Shown here one piece after another: positions 44,742 to 54,442 of a stretch of DNA of 64,000 nucleotides. How positions within the stretch are numbered: the stretch's first letter is position 1; each line of letters begins with the position of its first letter. This DNA is from Cylindrospermum sp. NIES-4074 (lineage in GTDB: Bacteria; Cyanobacteriota; Cyanobacteriia; Cyanobacteriales; Nostocaceae): the NCBI GenBank assembly GCA_003994795.1, contig AP018269.1:1194725-1258724 (forward strand), read 5' to 3'. The notes beneath the pieces are model-generated. The model did not search any database and was not told where the DNA came from. It was given only the letters and a program-made list of their open reading frames with translations. Both the position numbers and the translations under genes were made by a program.

Positions 44742-46340
44742 CTAGCTCAATTGGGCGACAAGTTGATTTTCTAACAGGGTATCATTGCTCAATAAGTCCT
44801 CAACGGTGATGCGTAAAAAGCGTTGTTCATCAACTTGAAAGAGGATTTTAATGCGATCGCTTCCCGGAAACCCTGGAGGCGTTAACTGGGCGATGGTTCG
44901 CGCCCCTGCTGTATCATTCAAGGGTTTGACGGTAGTCTCTCCATTATCTATCCGCCGGGTAATTAAGCGATCGCCATCAAAATAAACTTCAGTTCCGCTC
45001 GTATCTGCCCCCAATTCCCCCATAATTAACTCTATGCTGGGTTGATTTTCCAAGGAAGCACCTACAACTAATTCCACTGGTTGCGTCATTGGGTAAGCTT
45101 GTCCTGCTTTAATGATTGGGTGCCAGCTGTGACGACTGTGGCGACGATCCCAATAGCGCACACCATAGCTATGATAGAGAAAGTCCTTGATTTCTACACC
45201 TTGAGTTATTTGTAGCGCACCTTGAGCGATCGCTTCAAAAGGACGTTCACAACGAATCTTTTCCGGCTGGAAATACTGTTTCACCCATGTCTGCACTGCG
45301 GGTAATTGAGCAGAACCACCAACTAATAAAACAGCATCAATATCTGCAATCTCGATTCCTTGGCGTCGCGCTTGCTGCAACAAAGCTGTCATCGATTCAT
45401 CTAGTAACTCAAAAAAACCATGTTCTTTGAGAATATTTTCTAAAGCTTCCCGGTTTAATTCCAATTCATAACTTTCAAAAGTTTCATCATCAAAATAAAC
45501 TTCACTAGCTTTGTTTTGGCTAGATAGCTGAATTTTCACCCGTTCTGCTAATCGCGTGGTGATAGGACTAACGGTTAAACCTTGCGTTTTGGCGAAGTGA
45601 TCAACTAACCAATTATCAATATCAGTTCCGCCTAAATTTTGTCCAGCTTTTGCAAGTACACGGGCAGTTTTCACCTTTTGTTTGGAGTCTTCTGCTAAAG
45701 ATTTATTCCCCCACTTGAGGAGAAATCCCAAAGGTTTGGTAGTTCCTTGCACCCCTTGGTCTAAGCGCACTAAGGATAAATCCAAAGTACCACCACCAAA
45801 ATCAATTACCAAAATCATATCTTGGTCTGCCAAACCATAACCCAAAGCAGCTGCGGTGGGTTCATCCAGCATCCGCACCTGTTCAACTTTTAGGGATTGA
45901 CAAACTTTGCCCAACCAATGACGATAAGCTTCAAAACTGTCTACAGGTACTGTTAAAACGAGGGAATCTAGACCCCCTTCCAGAGGTGCTAATTCCTCAA
46001 TTACCTTGTTGAGAAACCATTCCCCGACTTGCTCAAAGGTGACAGTTTGCCCATCAAGTTCGGGTAAAAATCCTTGGATGTCTGCACCAATCCCCCGTTT
46101 AAAGCTGCGGAAAAATCTGGTTTCGCCTTTGAGGTCAAAACCGCGATCGCGCACTTGTTGCCCTACTAATACTTTACCTTGGGTTGCCTCTTCCACATAC
46201 ACTAAACTGGGAATCAGGGGCGGATTGAGACTTTGTTGAATTGACAAACCAGGTAAATTCAGGGTTTCTGGCTGTTGGGTGACAGGGTTCCAACGAGCGA
46301 TAACTGTGTTGCTAGTACCGAAATCGATTGCGATCGCCAT
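44742..46340 (-). CDS. Hsp70-family protein (DnaK-like, short)
   Basis: A 532-residue Hsp70-type protein. The ATPase domain is complete: phosphate-1 (AIDFGTSNTVIARW), DEPTAAALGYG, phosphate-2 (LVIDFGGGTLDLSLV) and adenosine motif (VLLVGGSAQLPAVQTWV). The C-terminal substrate-binding part is shortened and divergent compared with DnaK (about 630 residues), and the EEVD/lid region is absent. It belongs to the cyanobacterial non-canonical Hsp70s of unknown client. It is 3 bp downstream of uvsE, so they are one operon. Confidence 0.87.
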   Translation of the reverse strand: MAIAIDFGTSNTVIARWNPVTQQPETLNLPGLSIQQSLNPPLIPSLVYVEEATQGKVLVGQQVRDRGFDLKGETRFFRSFKRGIGADIQGFLPELDGQTVTFEQVGEWFLNKVIEELAPLEGGLDSLVLTVPVDSFEAYRHWLGKVCQSLKVEQVRMLDEPTAAALGYGLADQDMILVIDFGGGTLDLSLVRLDQGVQGTTKPLGFLLKWGNKSLAEDSKQKVKTARVLAKAGQNLGGTDIDNWLVDHFAKTQGLTVSPITTRLAERVKIQLSSQNKASEVYFDDETFESYELELNREALENILKEHGFFELLDESMTALLQQARRQGIEIADIDAVLLVGGSAQLPAVQTWVKQYFQPEKIRCERPFEAIAQGALQITQGVEIKDFLYHSYGVRYWDRRHSRHSWHPIIKAGQAYPMTQPVELVVGASLENQPSIELIMGELGADTSGTEVYFDGDRLITRRIDNGETTVKPLNDTAGARTIAQLTPPGFPGSDRIKILFQVDEQRFLRITVEDLLSNDTLLENQLVAQLS

Positions 46341-46343
46341 CTT

Positions 46344-47300
46344 TTATTTTTCATTATTCTCCATCAACCACCACGAGCGCAAATGTGCGATCGCTTCTTC
46401 TTTGTGTTTTGCTTCCACTTCTATCCAAGGTGCTTCGTGGAAGACATGAGGCATAGCAGTGATTAAGTTACTGTGCTTTCGGTCATTAAAAGCCGTTTCC
46501 CCGTTGGAAATATGCACTAATTGCCAATCGGGATTTTCCCAAGTTTCCCGCGCTGCGTAAAACATTGATGCTACACTGGGGCGATCGTAGCTGTCTAGGT
46601 TTTCATGACAAATATGGTGATGAGCATCAAACACCATCGGCACCCTAGCACGTTGACAAACTGCTAAAATTTCATCACCACTGTAGGCGTATTCATCATT
46701 TTCAAAAGTCAAGCGATTTTTGATTGTTGCTGGCAAATCTGAGATTACCCCCACCAGTCGGTCAGGGCGTTGAGATTTACCGCCATGAATATTCATAGCA
46801 GACCAAGGCGACTGAGGCAAGTTTAGCAAATCCAGTGTCCGGGCGTGTCGTTCGAGAATTTTAATACTCGTTTGCACCACTTCGGCAGAATCAGAACTTA
46901 ACACCACATATTGATCAGGATGTAAAACCATTCTGATGCCTAATGCTTGGGCACGTTGTCCAATTTTACCTAAATCAGCGCTCATTTCCTCTAATATAGT
47001 TGCGCCGATTTCGTCTTCCATATCACTCAGGGGAAATAAAGCTGAAGACAGCCGATAAAGCTGAATATTGTTCTCTTGACAAAAAGATAATGCCCCATCC
47101 AAACGCTGTAAATTGTGTTGATACAGTTCTCTCAGGGTGGTTTCACGTTGTGCAAGCGATAGTTTCAAGTAGCGTGTGCGCGTGATTGTCCGAAACCGTA
47201 CTTGTTGATTAACAGTGATGCAAACCAGCCCTAAGTGCGGCAGAGTGCTTTTTTGCCATTGCTGTGCATCAGATGAATTGGGGAACTGGATTGCAGTCAT
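46344..47300 (-). CDS. uvsE: UV damage endonuclease UvsE/UvdE
   Basis: A 318-residue UVDE-family TIM-barrel endonuclease, which nicks 5' of UV photoproducts to start alternative excision repair. Metal-binding residues lie in the conserved blocks LYRLSSALFPLSD, VLHPDQYVVLSSD, MNIHGGK, FENDEYAYS, VFDAHHHICH and HISNGETAF. It is first gene of an operon with hsp70, and the start codon follows a 400-bp intergenic region. UV repair is expected in a phototroph. Confidence 0.9.
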   Translation of the reverse strand: MTAIQFPNSSDAQQWQKSTLPHLGLVCITVNQQVRFRTITRTRYLKLSLAQRETTLRELYQHNLQRLDGALSFCQENNIQLYRLSSALFPLSDMEDEIGATILEEMSADLGKIGQRAQALGIRMVLHPDQYVVLSSDSAEVVQTSIKILERHARTLDLLNLPQSPWSAMNIHGGKSQRPDRLVGVISDLPATIKNRLTFENDEYAYSGDEILAVCQRARVPMVFDAHHHICHENLDSYDRPSVASMFYAARETWENPDWQLVHISNGETAFNDRKHSNLITAMPHVFHEAPWIEVEAKHKEEAIAHLRSWWLMENNEK

Positions 47301-47714
47301 TGACTTGATTTGGACATTGTGAAGACTCCCAATTTTAACAATTTCTGCCCTTAACTGATGAGTATCCCAAGGATGAAGTCTGATGATGGTGGAGTGTAGG
47401 GTGAGATATATTTTCTTGAAATATTCTTGTGTTATGGTGTATTATATAGTTTAGGTGAACTTTTATATATTTATTGGAAATTTTGGCAATAAAAGTGCAT
47501 TATTTTCCGGCTAAAAAGTTCAATAATCCGGCTATTGCCTTCCCCCAAAGGCGACAGAACCAAAGAAGGAAGATGAAAATCAAGAGATGTACCTTTTGGT
47601 AGTTTAGTCAAGTTTCTGAAATATTTATTAATATAAGTGTAAGTTCTGTGTCTGGAGTGAAAAAAGTTCTCAGTTCAGCAATCGCTAGATTCTTCACCAA
47701 TGGAGTAGAAGAGC
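47301..47714. other. Intergenic region upstream of uvsE
   Basis: About 410 bp, A+T-rich in the middle, divergent promoters for uvsE and for the small membrane protein at 47715. No gene or strong hairpin seen. Confidence 0.4.
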
Positions 47715-47933
47715 ATGAACAATCAGCAATCATCAGACTCTAAGGAATTCGTGGGAAATCTCAAGACAGGCATTTGGCTATTTGGTATCTCGTCTTGGCT
47801 ATTTGGGATTACCGATCGCAGTATTGCTTCTTTTGCAGATGGATATCTGTCTGCGTTGGACTTGACACAACTATTCACAGCTGCGACGTTCTTTGTCGCT
47901 TGGCTGTTTTTGAAACCGACATCTAGAGCATAA
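47715..47933 (+). CDS. Small membrane protein of unknown function
   Basis: 72 residues with two hydrophobic segments (TGIWLFGISSWLFGI and LFTAATFFVAWLFLK). A GGAG lies about ten bases before the ATG. I do not recognise a family; codon use is consistent with coding. A longer antisense frame covers it and was judged a shadow. Confidence 0.5.
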   Translation: MNNQQSSDSKEFVGNLKTGIWLFGISSWLFGITDRSIASFADGYLSALDLTQLFTAATFFVAWLFLKPTSRA

Positions 47934-48288
47934 TCCAGGCTGGGATTTTGGATTGAGCAGAGGCAACCAATAATCCAGATGATATGAGGAACAATAGTTT
48001 TGATGGCAACAGAGGTGCTATAAACAGCGCATCTGTGTTTTTTGCATCCTATAAAAACGGAGTAATTCTGAACAATTCCAGAATTGCTCCGATTTTTGCA
48101 TAATTGACTGTGGTAATAAGGCAATATTGTCAGGACTTACGCAAAATAATGAAGAAACGAACCGCAAAGAACGCAAAGGACACAAAGGAATAAGAGTTTC
48201 AGAGAGTTCTTGCGTAAGTCCTGATTGTGCCAGAAACTTTTGCGAGATAACATCGGTCAGGTCATTAAAATTCTCTCCATACCTGCCC
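47934..48288. other. Intergenic region with 95-bp MITE-like repeat
   Basis: It holds the small inverted-repeat element at 48130-48224. The upstream frame of the next gene extends into it, but only by reading through the repeat. Confidence 0.5.
48130..48224. mobile_element. MITE-like repeat, 95 bp
   Basis: Perfect 15-bp terminal inverted repeats (TCAGGACTTACGCAA and complement) enclose about 65 bp rich in AACCGCAAAGAACGCAAAGG. A TTG trinucleotide flanks both ends and could be a target duplication. It lies just upstream of the membrane protein gene. Confidence 0.7.
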
Positions 48289-49686
48289 ATGTCTGCTTCT
48301 GCTCAAGGCATTCCCGGATTGCCCGATTTAACTCATCCTCATGAGCTAGTACAATTTGGCACACAAGCCCTGAAAGGTTCACTGTTATTAGTATTTTTGG
48401 TGATAGCGTTAGGAATTGCGATCGCCTTAATTAGTTTTTCCCTGCGACGCAATCAGTCAGAACAACTGGTTTTTTTTGGTGAATGGGCAATACATTACTC
48501 CCAACTCTTGCGGGGATTACAGCATTTAGCCCTGATATTAATTCTCTTGATACCAGGCTTTTTTTTGTGTTCAACATTGAGCAATCGTTATCACTACTGG
48601 GAACAGGGAAAGGTAACTCAAGTAACTCAAACTGTTGCTGGTGATAAGCTAGAACAAATTGCACCCCAGGTGCGTTATGTAATTCAAGAGCCATACACAT
48701 ATAACACCCAAGTCAATGGCAAAATAGTTAAAGTCAACGATACGCAAAAAGTCAACCGCTTCTTAACCTTGGCTGGGTCACAAATTCAAGTCAAACTTGA
48801 CCAAAGCGTAGATGTTCAAGGACGTAGCGCCATTTATAGCGTAGATTACACCGCCGACTACAAAGTTGTTAACAAACTCACAGATATTAATAGTTTTTTC
48901 TTTGAAGCCCCACCACCCAACGGTTACTCCCTACTAGCTGGCTATAAAGTCGAACGCGACAAAACTAGATTACAACAAACCAATCCTGGTGATTATGGCT
49001 TTCCCTTCCGCTTAGAACCTGGGCAAGAAACCACCTTTCGCGTTACTTATCAAGCGCAGGGGGGGCCACGCTGGGTTTATAGCGCCGAGGGACAGTTGCT
49101 TTCTCAATTTCGTCTTGTCGCAACTGCCAATTTTAGCCCTGTAGATTTTGCTAGTGGTATTATCCCTAATGATATTAAAGTTGATGGCAGCAGCACCCAA
49201 TTTACTTGGAAATTTGAGGATAATGTTTCCGTCAAAAATCCCTTTGGTGTGTTTACCAACAGCCGACCCCTTGGTAAAACTGGCGTTCTGCCGCGTTTAT
49301 TATTGCTAGCCCCAGCATTATTTTTGTGGTGGATATTATTGTTATATCTATCATTGCCCATGAATTTAAAAAATGTGGCGATCGCAGGCGGTATTTTCTT
49401 TGCTTGTTTATTGACTTTAACCTATGCCGCTAGAGTAATAAATGCTCAACTGGCTTGGAGTCTGATTTCTCTCGTTTTATTAACCTTAACATGGGGCTTG
49501 GGCTATAACCGTCGTGCTTCCCTAGCTGCTATCATCTGTACAATTTCTGGGGCTGTGCTACCAGTTTTTGGATTATTAGTACCATTTAGCGGTCTTACCC
49601 TCAGCCTTGCAGGCTTACTTAGTGCTGTTTGGCTAGCGGTGCGTCACTGGTATGGCTGGTATGGTTTGCAATCAGAACAGCGTTAA
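48289..49686 (+). CDS. Polytopic membrane protein of unknown function
   Basis: 465 residues from ATG 48289 (MSASAQGIPGLP); the in-frame ATG-less extension back to 48127 runs through a MITE-like repeat and is rejected. There are two N-terminal transmembrane helices (about 28-50 and 77-98), a large extracytoplasmic beta-rich domain (about 100-345), then five C-terminal helices (about 350-450). I know no named family. It is followed by intergenic repeats. Confidence 0.75.
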   Translation: MSASAQGIPGLPDLTHPHELVQFGTQALKGSLLLVFLVIALGIAIALISFSLRRNQSEQLVFFGEWAIHYSQLLRGLQHLALILILLIPGFFLCSTLSNRYHYWEQGKVTQVTQTVAGDKLEQIAPQVRYVIQEPYTYNTQVNGKIVKVNDTQKVNRFLTLAGSQIQVKLDQSVDVQGRSAIYSVDYTADYKVVNKLTDINSFFFEAPPPNGYSLLAGYKVERDKTRLQQTNPGDYGFPFRLEPGQETTFRVTYQAQGGPRWVYSAEGQLLSQFRLVATANFSPVDFASGIIPNDIKVDGSSTQFTWKFEDNVSVKNPFGVFTNSRPLGKTGVLPRLLLLAPALFLWWILLLYLSLPMNLKNVAIAGGIFFACLLTLTYAARVINAQLAWSLISLVLLTLTWGLGYNRRASLAAIICTISGAVLPVFGLLVPFSGLTLSLAGLLSAVWLAVRHWYGWYGLQSEQR

Positions 49687-50166
49687 CTGATATCTTGCAC
49701 CATTTTTAATTAACCCAAAGGTGGGCAATGCCCGCGACGTAAGAATCGGGGTTTCATGGCAATAAAAGCATTGCCCACCCTACGCAATGTGTTTCTTGAA
49801 AGTTAATTGTCATCTGGCAATAGGGAAGCAGAGAGTATAGAAGCGCAACTTCAGGTCTACGGTATTTGCTCAACTATTAGTTCCCTTTAGTCACCTCCGG
49901 AAACAGAGGGCAGTTTTCCTCCTGTCTCCTTCCCTCTGCCTCCTGCCTTCTTTGATAATTTCAATAATCAAACTGGATGTCCTATAGCAACATCTCTTAT
50001 TACTGAATAATCTAAATTCTTTGTGTTTCTTTTATACGCTGATTCTGGCACTATCTATTCCTTTAGACAGATAACTGGTTCCCTACACTTCTGTGCTATG
50101 TTTGTGTGATTTAATTAGCAATTGTGATACAGCCACGCTTAAACATCTATGTATAAGTAACAGGTT
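49687..50166. other. Intergenic region
   Basis: About 480 bp. It carries the hairpin at 49720-49779 and a C/T-rich stretch (about 49915-49960). The rest is A+T-rich upstream sequence of the kinase gene. No gene seen. Confidence 0.45.
49720..49779. repeat. Hairpin repeat of the GGTGGGCA family
   Basis: A perfect 12-bp inverted repeat (GGTGGGCAATGC and complement) with a 36-bp loop, related in its ends to the hairpins inside the 131-bp duplication at 44376. Confidence 0.6.
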
Positions 50167-51612
50167 ATGCTTGAGACAAAAAAAACTAATATATCTGTTG
50201 AAAATCAGAACATTGAAAACATACTGAAATATGTCTTCGAGGCAACAGCAGGAACTACTGGTGAAGATTTTTTCACCGCTTTGGTAAGAAGTCTATCCTT
50301 GGCATTGAATGTTCCTTACGCAGTAGCAACAGAATTATCAGATGGCAAATTGTACTCATTGGCATTTTGGAATAACGGCAAGCTGGAGTCAATCAACTGC
50401 TACGATCCAGCGCCAACACCTTGTCAAGTTGCATTGGATCTGGGAAGCTACTTTTGTGAACAAAATATCCAGCATATATTCCCAAAGAGTAAAGCCTTAG
50501 TATCGTTGAATGCCGAGAGCTATTATGGTGTGGCTCTTAAAGATGCTGAAGGTAAATCGATTGGTGTCCTCTATGTCGTTGGTTGTAAACCGACGTTTGA
50601 CCCAACTGTTCTTGAGGGAATTATTCAGTTGTTTGCTATCCGGGCGTCGGCAGAGTTACAGCAAAAGCGATCGCGAGAATCCATTCAATATCTAAGTGAT
50701 GAGAATGCTCGCCTATATTCTCTTGAAAGAGAGAAATCCCGGCAATTAGAAGAGACGATTAAACATCTGCAACAAACTCAAATACAACTGGTGCAGCATG
50801 AAAAAATGTCTGCCCTTGGTAACTTAGTTGCTGGTATTGCCCATGAAATTAATAATCCCATCGGGTTTCTTTCTGGAAATCTTGAACCTTGTCAGGATTA
50901 CTTCGATGATTTGTTTGCACTGATCAACCTTTACCAACAAAAATTTCCTAATCCTGGGGCTGAGATTCAAGAGAAAATCAAGGCTATTGACCTGGAATAT
51001 GTGTCGCAAGATTTACCCAAACTGCTCAATTCCATGATGTTGGGTGTAGAGCGTATCCGTAGCATCAGCACTAGTCTGCGTATCTTTTCTAGAGGTGATA
51101 ACGAGAATAAAGTTCTCTTCAATGTCCATGAAGGTCTAGACAGCACCATTCTGATTCTCAGACACAGGCTAAAAGCTAAAAAAGGGTATCCTGATATTGA
51201 AGTCATCACAGACTATGGAGACATTCCCCTGATCGAATGCTTTCCTGGTCAATTAAACCAAGTATTTATGAACTTGTTGGCTAACGCGATTGATGCGTTA
51301 GAAGATTTGAATCAAGGACGTGGTTTTGAGGACATTACCACCAATCCCCATTGGATTAAGATTTGTACAACCCTATCGGATGATCAGCATATTAGGATTC
51401 AGATTGCTGATAATGGTGTGGGAATGACAGAAGAAATAAAACAGCCCATCTTTGACTATTTGTTTACCACTAAACCTGTCGGGCGGGGTACTGGGTTAGG
51501 ATTAGCGATCGCGCGTCAAATTGTCTTGGAGAAGCATGGCGGCAGGATTGAGGTGAATTCTGTGCCGGGACAAGGAACTGAGTTTGATATCATATTGCCT
51601 ATCAGGAGCTAG
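50167..51612 (+). CDS. GAF-domain sensor histidine kinase
   Basis: 481 residues. A GAF domain lies at about 20-175, without a bilin-type cysteine motif. A coiled coil (190-215) leads to the HisKA-like dimerisation segment with the phospho-His in VAGIAHEINNPIGFLSGNL, and an HATPase_c domain (about 360-480: ADNGVGMTEEI, GRGTGLGLAIARQIV). No transmembrane segment, so it is cytoplasmic. No response regulator is adjacent, so it is an orphan kinase; ligand unknown. Confidence 0.9.
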   Translation: MLETKKTNISVENQNIENILKYVFEATAGTTGEDFFTALVRSLSLALNVPYAVATELSDGKLYSLAFWNNGKLESINCYDPAPTPCQVALDLGSYFCEQNIQHIFPKSKALVSLNAESYYGVALKDAEGKSIGVLYVVGCKPTFDPTVLEGIIQLFAIRASAELQQKRSRESIQYLSDENARLYSLEREKSRQLEETIKHLQQTQIQLVQHEKMSALGNLVAGIAHEINNPIGFLSGNLEPCQDYFDDLFALINLYQQKFPNPGAEIQEKIKAIDLEYVSQDLPKLLNSMMLGVERIRSISTSLRIFSRGDNENKVLFNVHEGLDSTILILRHRLKAKKGYPDIEVITDYGDIPLIECFPGQLNQVFMNLLANAIDALEDLNQGRGFEDITTNPHWIKICTTLSDDQHIRIQIADNGVGMTEEIKQPIFDYLFTTKPVGRGTGLGLAIARQIVLEKHGGRIEVNSVPGQGTEFDIILPIRS

Positions 51613-51680
51613 TCATAACCGTCAGAAAGTTAGAGTCTGCTGTACAAACTTGACTGTCGTCACTGGGCTAAATTTTTTAG

Positions 51681-52160
51681 ATGCAAGATTATTATCAAGA
51701 TTTTTTAATTCGTGACTGGAAACAAGGCGATCGCATCCCGGCCTCCGCAGTCATTCAATCTGTATTATCAGAGTATGGTCTGGGTTGGGAACCTGAAGGT
51801 GCAGACCGAGATGTGCTGCAAGTAGAAGCCTGTTATTTAGCAACCGGCGGCGAATTTTGGGTAATTGAACACCAAAGTCAGGTTGTGGGTACTGCTGCAT
51901 ACTACCCTATACATCGGGGAGAAAAAGCTGTAGAAATCCGCAAAATGTACCTTTTACCAAGGGTTAGGGGTTTGGGATTAGGAAAATATTTGTTACAACA
52001 GCTAGAAAGTGCGATCGCCTCCCGTGGTTTTGGGCAAATTTGGATTGAAACCGCTAGCGTTTTAGCCGAAGCCGTCAAGCTATATGAAAACAACGGCTAT
52101 AACCCCGCCACCGGCGTAGAAACAGCAAGATGCGATCGCGTCTACGTTAAATTTCTCTGA
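51681..52160 (+). CDS. GNAT family N-acetyltransferase
   Basis: A 159-residue GCN5-related acetyltransferase. The acetyl-CoA pyrophosphate loop is in LPRVRGLGLGKYLLQQ (R-x-x-G-x-G), preceded by the beta strand VVGTAAYYPI and followed by IWIETASVLAEAVKLYENNG. The substrate (small molecule or protein amine) is not predictable. It is 68 bp downstream of the kinase gene on the same strand. Confidence 0.87.
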   Translation: MQDYYQDFLIRDWKQGDRIPASAVIQSVLSEYGLGWEPEGADRDVLQVEACYLATGGEFWVIEHQSQVVGTAAYYPIHRGEKAVEIRKMYLLPRVRGLGLGKYLLQQLESAIASRGFGQIWIETASVLAEAVKLYENNGYNPATGVETARCDRVYVKFL

Positions 52161-52283
52161 CTAATGACTCATAGACATCTGGAATGTAGAGACTTTGCAC
52201 GCAACGTCTCTACAAGGATTCTGCATAATGCTTATTTAAATTTCGGAGATGTCTAATGACCAATGACTAACGACTAATGACTA

Positions 52284-52949
52284 ATGACTATTTTCAAAAG
52301 CTTACTCAACCTGCTTCTTCAATCCAATTGCCCCCTCTGCCAAAGAAACACATCTAGTAATTTTTGTCAATACTGCACCAAACAACTGCAAAGCCGTCAC
52401 CTCAAAGATTCTAGCCATTTATGGCAGCAACCATCGCCAGTATTTAGTTGGGGGATTTATGGCGGTACTCTAAAAAGAGCGATCGCAGCGATGAAATATG
52501 AAAATCAACCTCAAATCGCCCATGCGTTGGGTCAGTGGCTAGGAGAAACATGGTTATTGAAATCACCCCAGAAGGATAAACAGCTTGTGGTTGTACCCAT
52601 ACCACTCCACAAGAGCAAGCAAAAGCAACGTGGTTATAACCAAGCCGCACTGATAGCAGAAGGTTTCTGCCAAACAACTGGGTTAAAATTACAAAGACAT
52701 GGTTTAGAACGGCCAAAAGAGACGCAAGCACAGTTTGGTTTATCGGCATCTGAGCGAGAAAAAAACTTAGTAGACGCTTTTGTCGTCGGACAAGAATTTC
52801 GCCGTCGTCCCCCAAATGCCCCAGTACTGTTAATGGATGACATTTATACTACTGGTGCCACTGCCAAGTCTGCTGTCTACACACTTCGTCAATGTGGCAT
52901 TGCAGTTATTGGTTTAGCCGCTGTGGCCACAACCGTAAAAGACAGATAA
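52284..52949 (+). CDS. comF: ComF family protein (phosphoribosyltransferase-like)
   Basis: 221 residues: an N-terminal zinc finger (CPLCQRNTSSNFCQYC) and a phosphoribosyltransferase domain with the PRPP motif VLLMDDIYTTGAT. ComF-like proteins are linked to DNA uptake and natural competence in bacteria, though many are of unknown role. The KSKQKQRGYNQA block is typical. It is a single gene. Confidence 0.9.
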   Translation: MTIFKSLLNLLLQSNCPLCQRNTSSNFCQYCTKQLQSRHLKDSSHLWQQPSPVFSWGIYGGTLKRAIAAMKYENQPQIAHALGQWLGETWLLKSPQKDKQLVVVPIPLHKSKQKQRGYNQAALIAEGFCQTTGLKLQRHGLERPKETQAQFGLSASEREKNLVDAFVVGQEFRRRPPNAPVLLMDDIYTTGATAKSAVYTLRQCGIAVIGLAAVATTVKDR

Positions 52950-53032
52950 ACCTAGAGTTCATGGGCAAGTTGAGCCTGAGAAATCTATAATTAACCAGAT
53001 TATCCTGTGTGTGGGAACACTGCCCGAATTTT

Positions 53033-53488
53033 ATGAAGAAAGCTTTTGCAGCGGGTTTGAGAAAAGTCATTATTGTACCTGTCATCTTGCTGACAATGGG
53101 CATAAGTGTCAGAGCAGCTTTTGCTCAAAATAAGTTGTATACACCCATTCCTGTGCCCAGTAGTACCGAACTTTCTGATACCCTCTCAGACCAAGATATT
53201 CCCACAGGTCAGGGTGGATTTGCCCGTGATTACGCAGTGAAGTTAAGTAAGGGTGATAATCTAGCGGTGGATTTATCCTCTGACAACTTTGACAGTATCA
53301 TCACACTACTAGCACCTGATGGTTCAATATTGGTAGAAAATGATGACGGCCCCGATGGCACCAGTAATTCCCTTTTGTTTACCCGCATCGCAGAAACAGG
53401 AACCTACATTATTCGCGTCCGGTCTTTTGGGGAAACTGGGGTGGGAACTTTTAAACTCAAGGTGACAAAGCTGCAACCAGTGAAGTGA
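53033..53488 (+). CDS. Secreted PPC-domain protein
   Basis: 151 residues from ATG 53033: a signal peptide (KVIIVPVILLTMGISVRAAF) and a pre-peptidase C-terminal (PPC) beta-sandwich (DYAVKLSKGDNLAVDLSS, LLAPDGSILVENDDG, AETGTYIIRVRSFGETGVGT). PPC domains usually sit at the end of secreted peptidases; here the domain is alone. An in-frame GTG at 53009 is a poorer start. The stop codon abuts a heptamer array. Confidence 0.82.
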   Translation: MKKAFAAGLRKVIIVPVILLTMGISVRAAFAQNKLYTPIPVPSSTELSDTLSDQDIPTGQGGFARDYAVKLSKGDNLAVDLSSDNFDSIITLLAPDGSILVENDDGPDGTSNSLLFTRIAETGTYIIRVRSFGETGVGTFKLKVTKLQPVK

Positions 53489-53639
53489 GTGCTGAGTGCT
53501 GAGTGCTGAGTGCTGAGTGCTGAGTGCTGAGTGCTGAGTGCTGAGTGCTGAGTGCTGAGTGCTGAGTGTGGAGTGGGGAGTGGGGAGTGTGGAGTGGGGA
53601 GTGTGGAGTGGGGAGTGGGGAGTGTGGGGAGTGTGGAGT
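53489..53639 (+). repeat. STRR heptamer array after the PPC-protein gene
   Basis: Eleven perfect GTGCTGA units (53489-53565) start at the base after the stop codon. About ten heptamers of GTGTGGA / GTGGGGA type follow. Copy number and order match the array after ispD. Confidence 0.9.
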
Positions 53640-53668
53640 TTTTTCATTTCTCTCATCTTCCCGATTTC

Positions 53669-54442
53669 TTAAATTATGGTCAGGACACAGAGAAATAAGG
53701 CTTCAGTCCACTCGACGACGGCGCCGTAGGTGTCTCCTGTGTGTCCACCTAATTTATGATTGAACCAGGCTGCGGTGAGAGAGGCAGTTGCACTTCCAGC
53801 GAAAACAAAAGCGATCGCCAAAATTAAGTGTTTGTGATCTAGCAGTAAAACTAAACCGCTCAAACTCAGCAACAACAATAATCCTGGTAGCAAATCTTTG
53901 TCAGAACGAATGGCTTGTTTGTGTATAGCGCCTTTACCGGTAGGTTTTAAATAAGGATAATAAGCGATCGCCACTTGTTGTCCCCAACGTCCCCACCCAC
54001 AAGCCGCCATCAGCAATAAAGCCCGATTTGCCGACAAGTCCGTCAAGGCAGCGGTTTTGAGGACGATGAGGGCAGCCGCTGCCATTGCGCCAAATGCACC
54101 AGTGGCGCTGTCTGCCATAACCGCCAATCGTCGTTCTGGATCACCCACAGCCAACCCATCAGCAGTATCCATCGCCCCATCTAAATGTAGCCCTCCCGTA
54201 ATCGCCATCCAAACACCTACTACCAAAGCGCTACGAGTTAGCACTGGCATCCCCAGATAATTCAGCGCCCCATCCAATAACCCTAAAATCCCCCCAATCA
54301 TCAGCCCCACGGTAGGGGCAAAACGCGCCACCCCTTGAAAATCTAATCCATTGATGTAGGGCAATGGAATAGCAGTATAAAATATAATGGCAGCCGTTAT
54401 CTGTAACAGTATCTCTTTCCACGACGGCAATTTTTTTGTCAT
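53669..54442 (-). CDS. cobS: Adenosylcobinamide-GDP ribazoletransferase
   Basis: A 257-residue cobalamin synthase, which joins the lower ligand ribazole to AdoCbi-GDP at the membrane. The family motifs are [15 protein letters not shown] and [19 protein letters not shown], with several membrane helices. It converges on the PPC-protein gene. No cobalamin riboswitch is visible upstream, but two TAAAGCTTTA palindromes are (54455-54527). Confidence 0.92.
   Translation of the reverse strand: MTKKLPSWKEILLQITAAIIFYTAIPLPYINGLDFQGVARFAPTVGLMIGGILGLLDGALNYLGMPVLTRSALVVGVWMAITGGLHLDGAMDTADGLAVGDPERRLAVMADSATGAFGAMAAAALIVLKTAALTDLSANRALLLMAACGWGRWGQQVAIAYYPYLKPTGKGAIHKQAIRSDKDLLPGLLLLLSLSGLVLLLDHKHLILAIAFVFAGSATASLTAAWFNHKLGGHTGDTYGAVVEWTEALFLCVLTII

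Noticed and set aside
47723-48124. 133-codon minus-strand frame
   Set aside because: Overlaps the small membrane protein on the plus strand, has poor composition, and no ribosome site.
50167-51612. Fourth cyanobacteriochrome GAF domain
   Set aside because: The GAF of this kinase lacks the Cys-His/Tyr attachment block and the LQVRANLVVP motif.
53324-53656. Minus-strand frame with repeated HSALSTQ
   Set aside because: Same cause as above, antisense of the second heptamer array.
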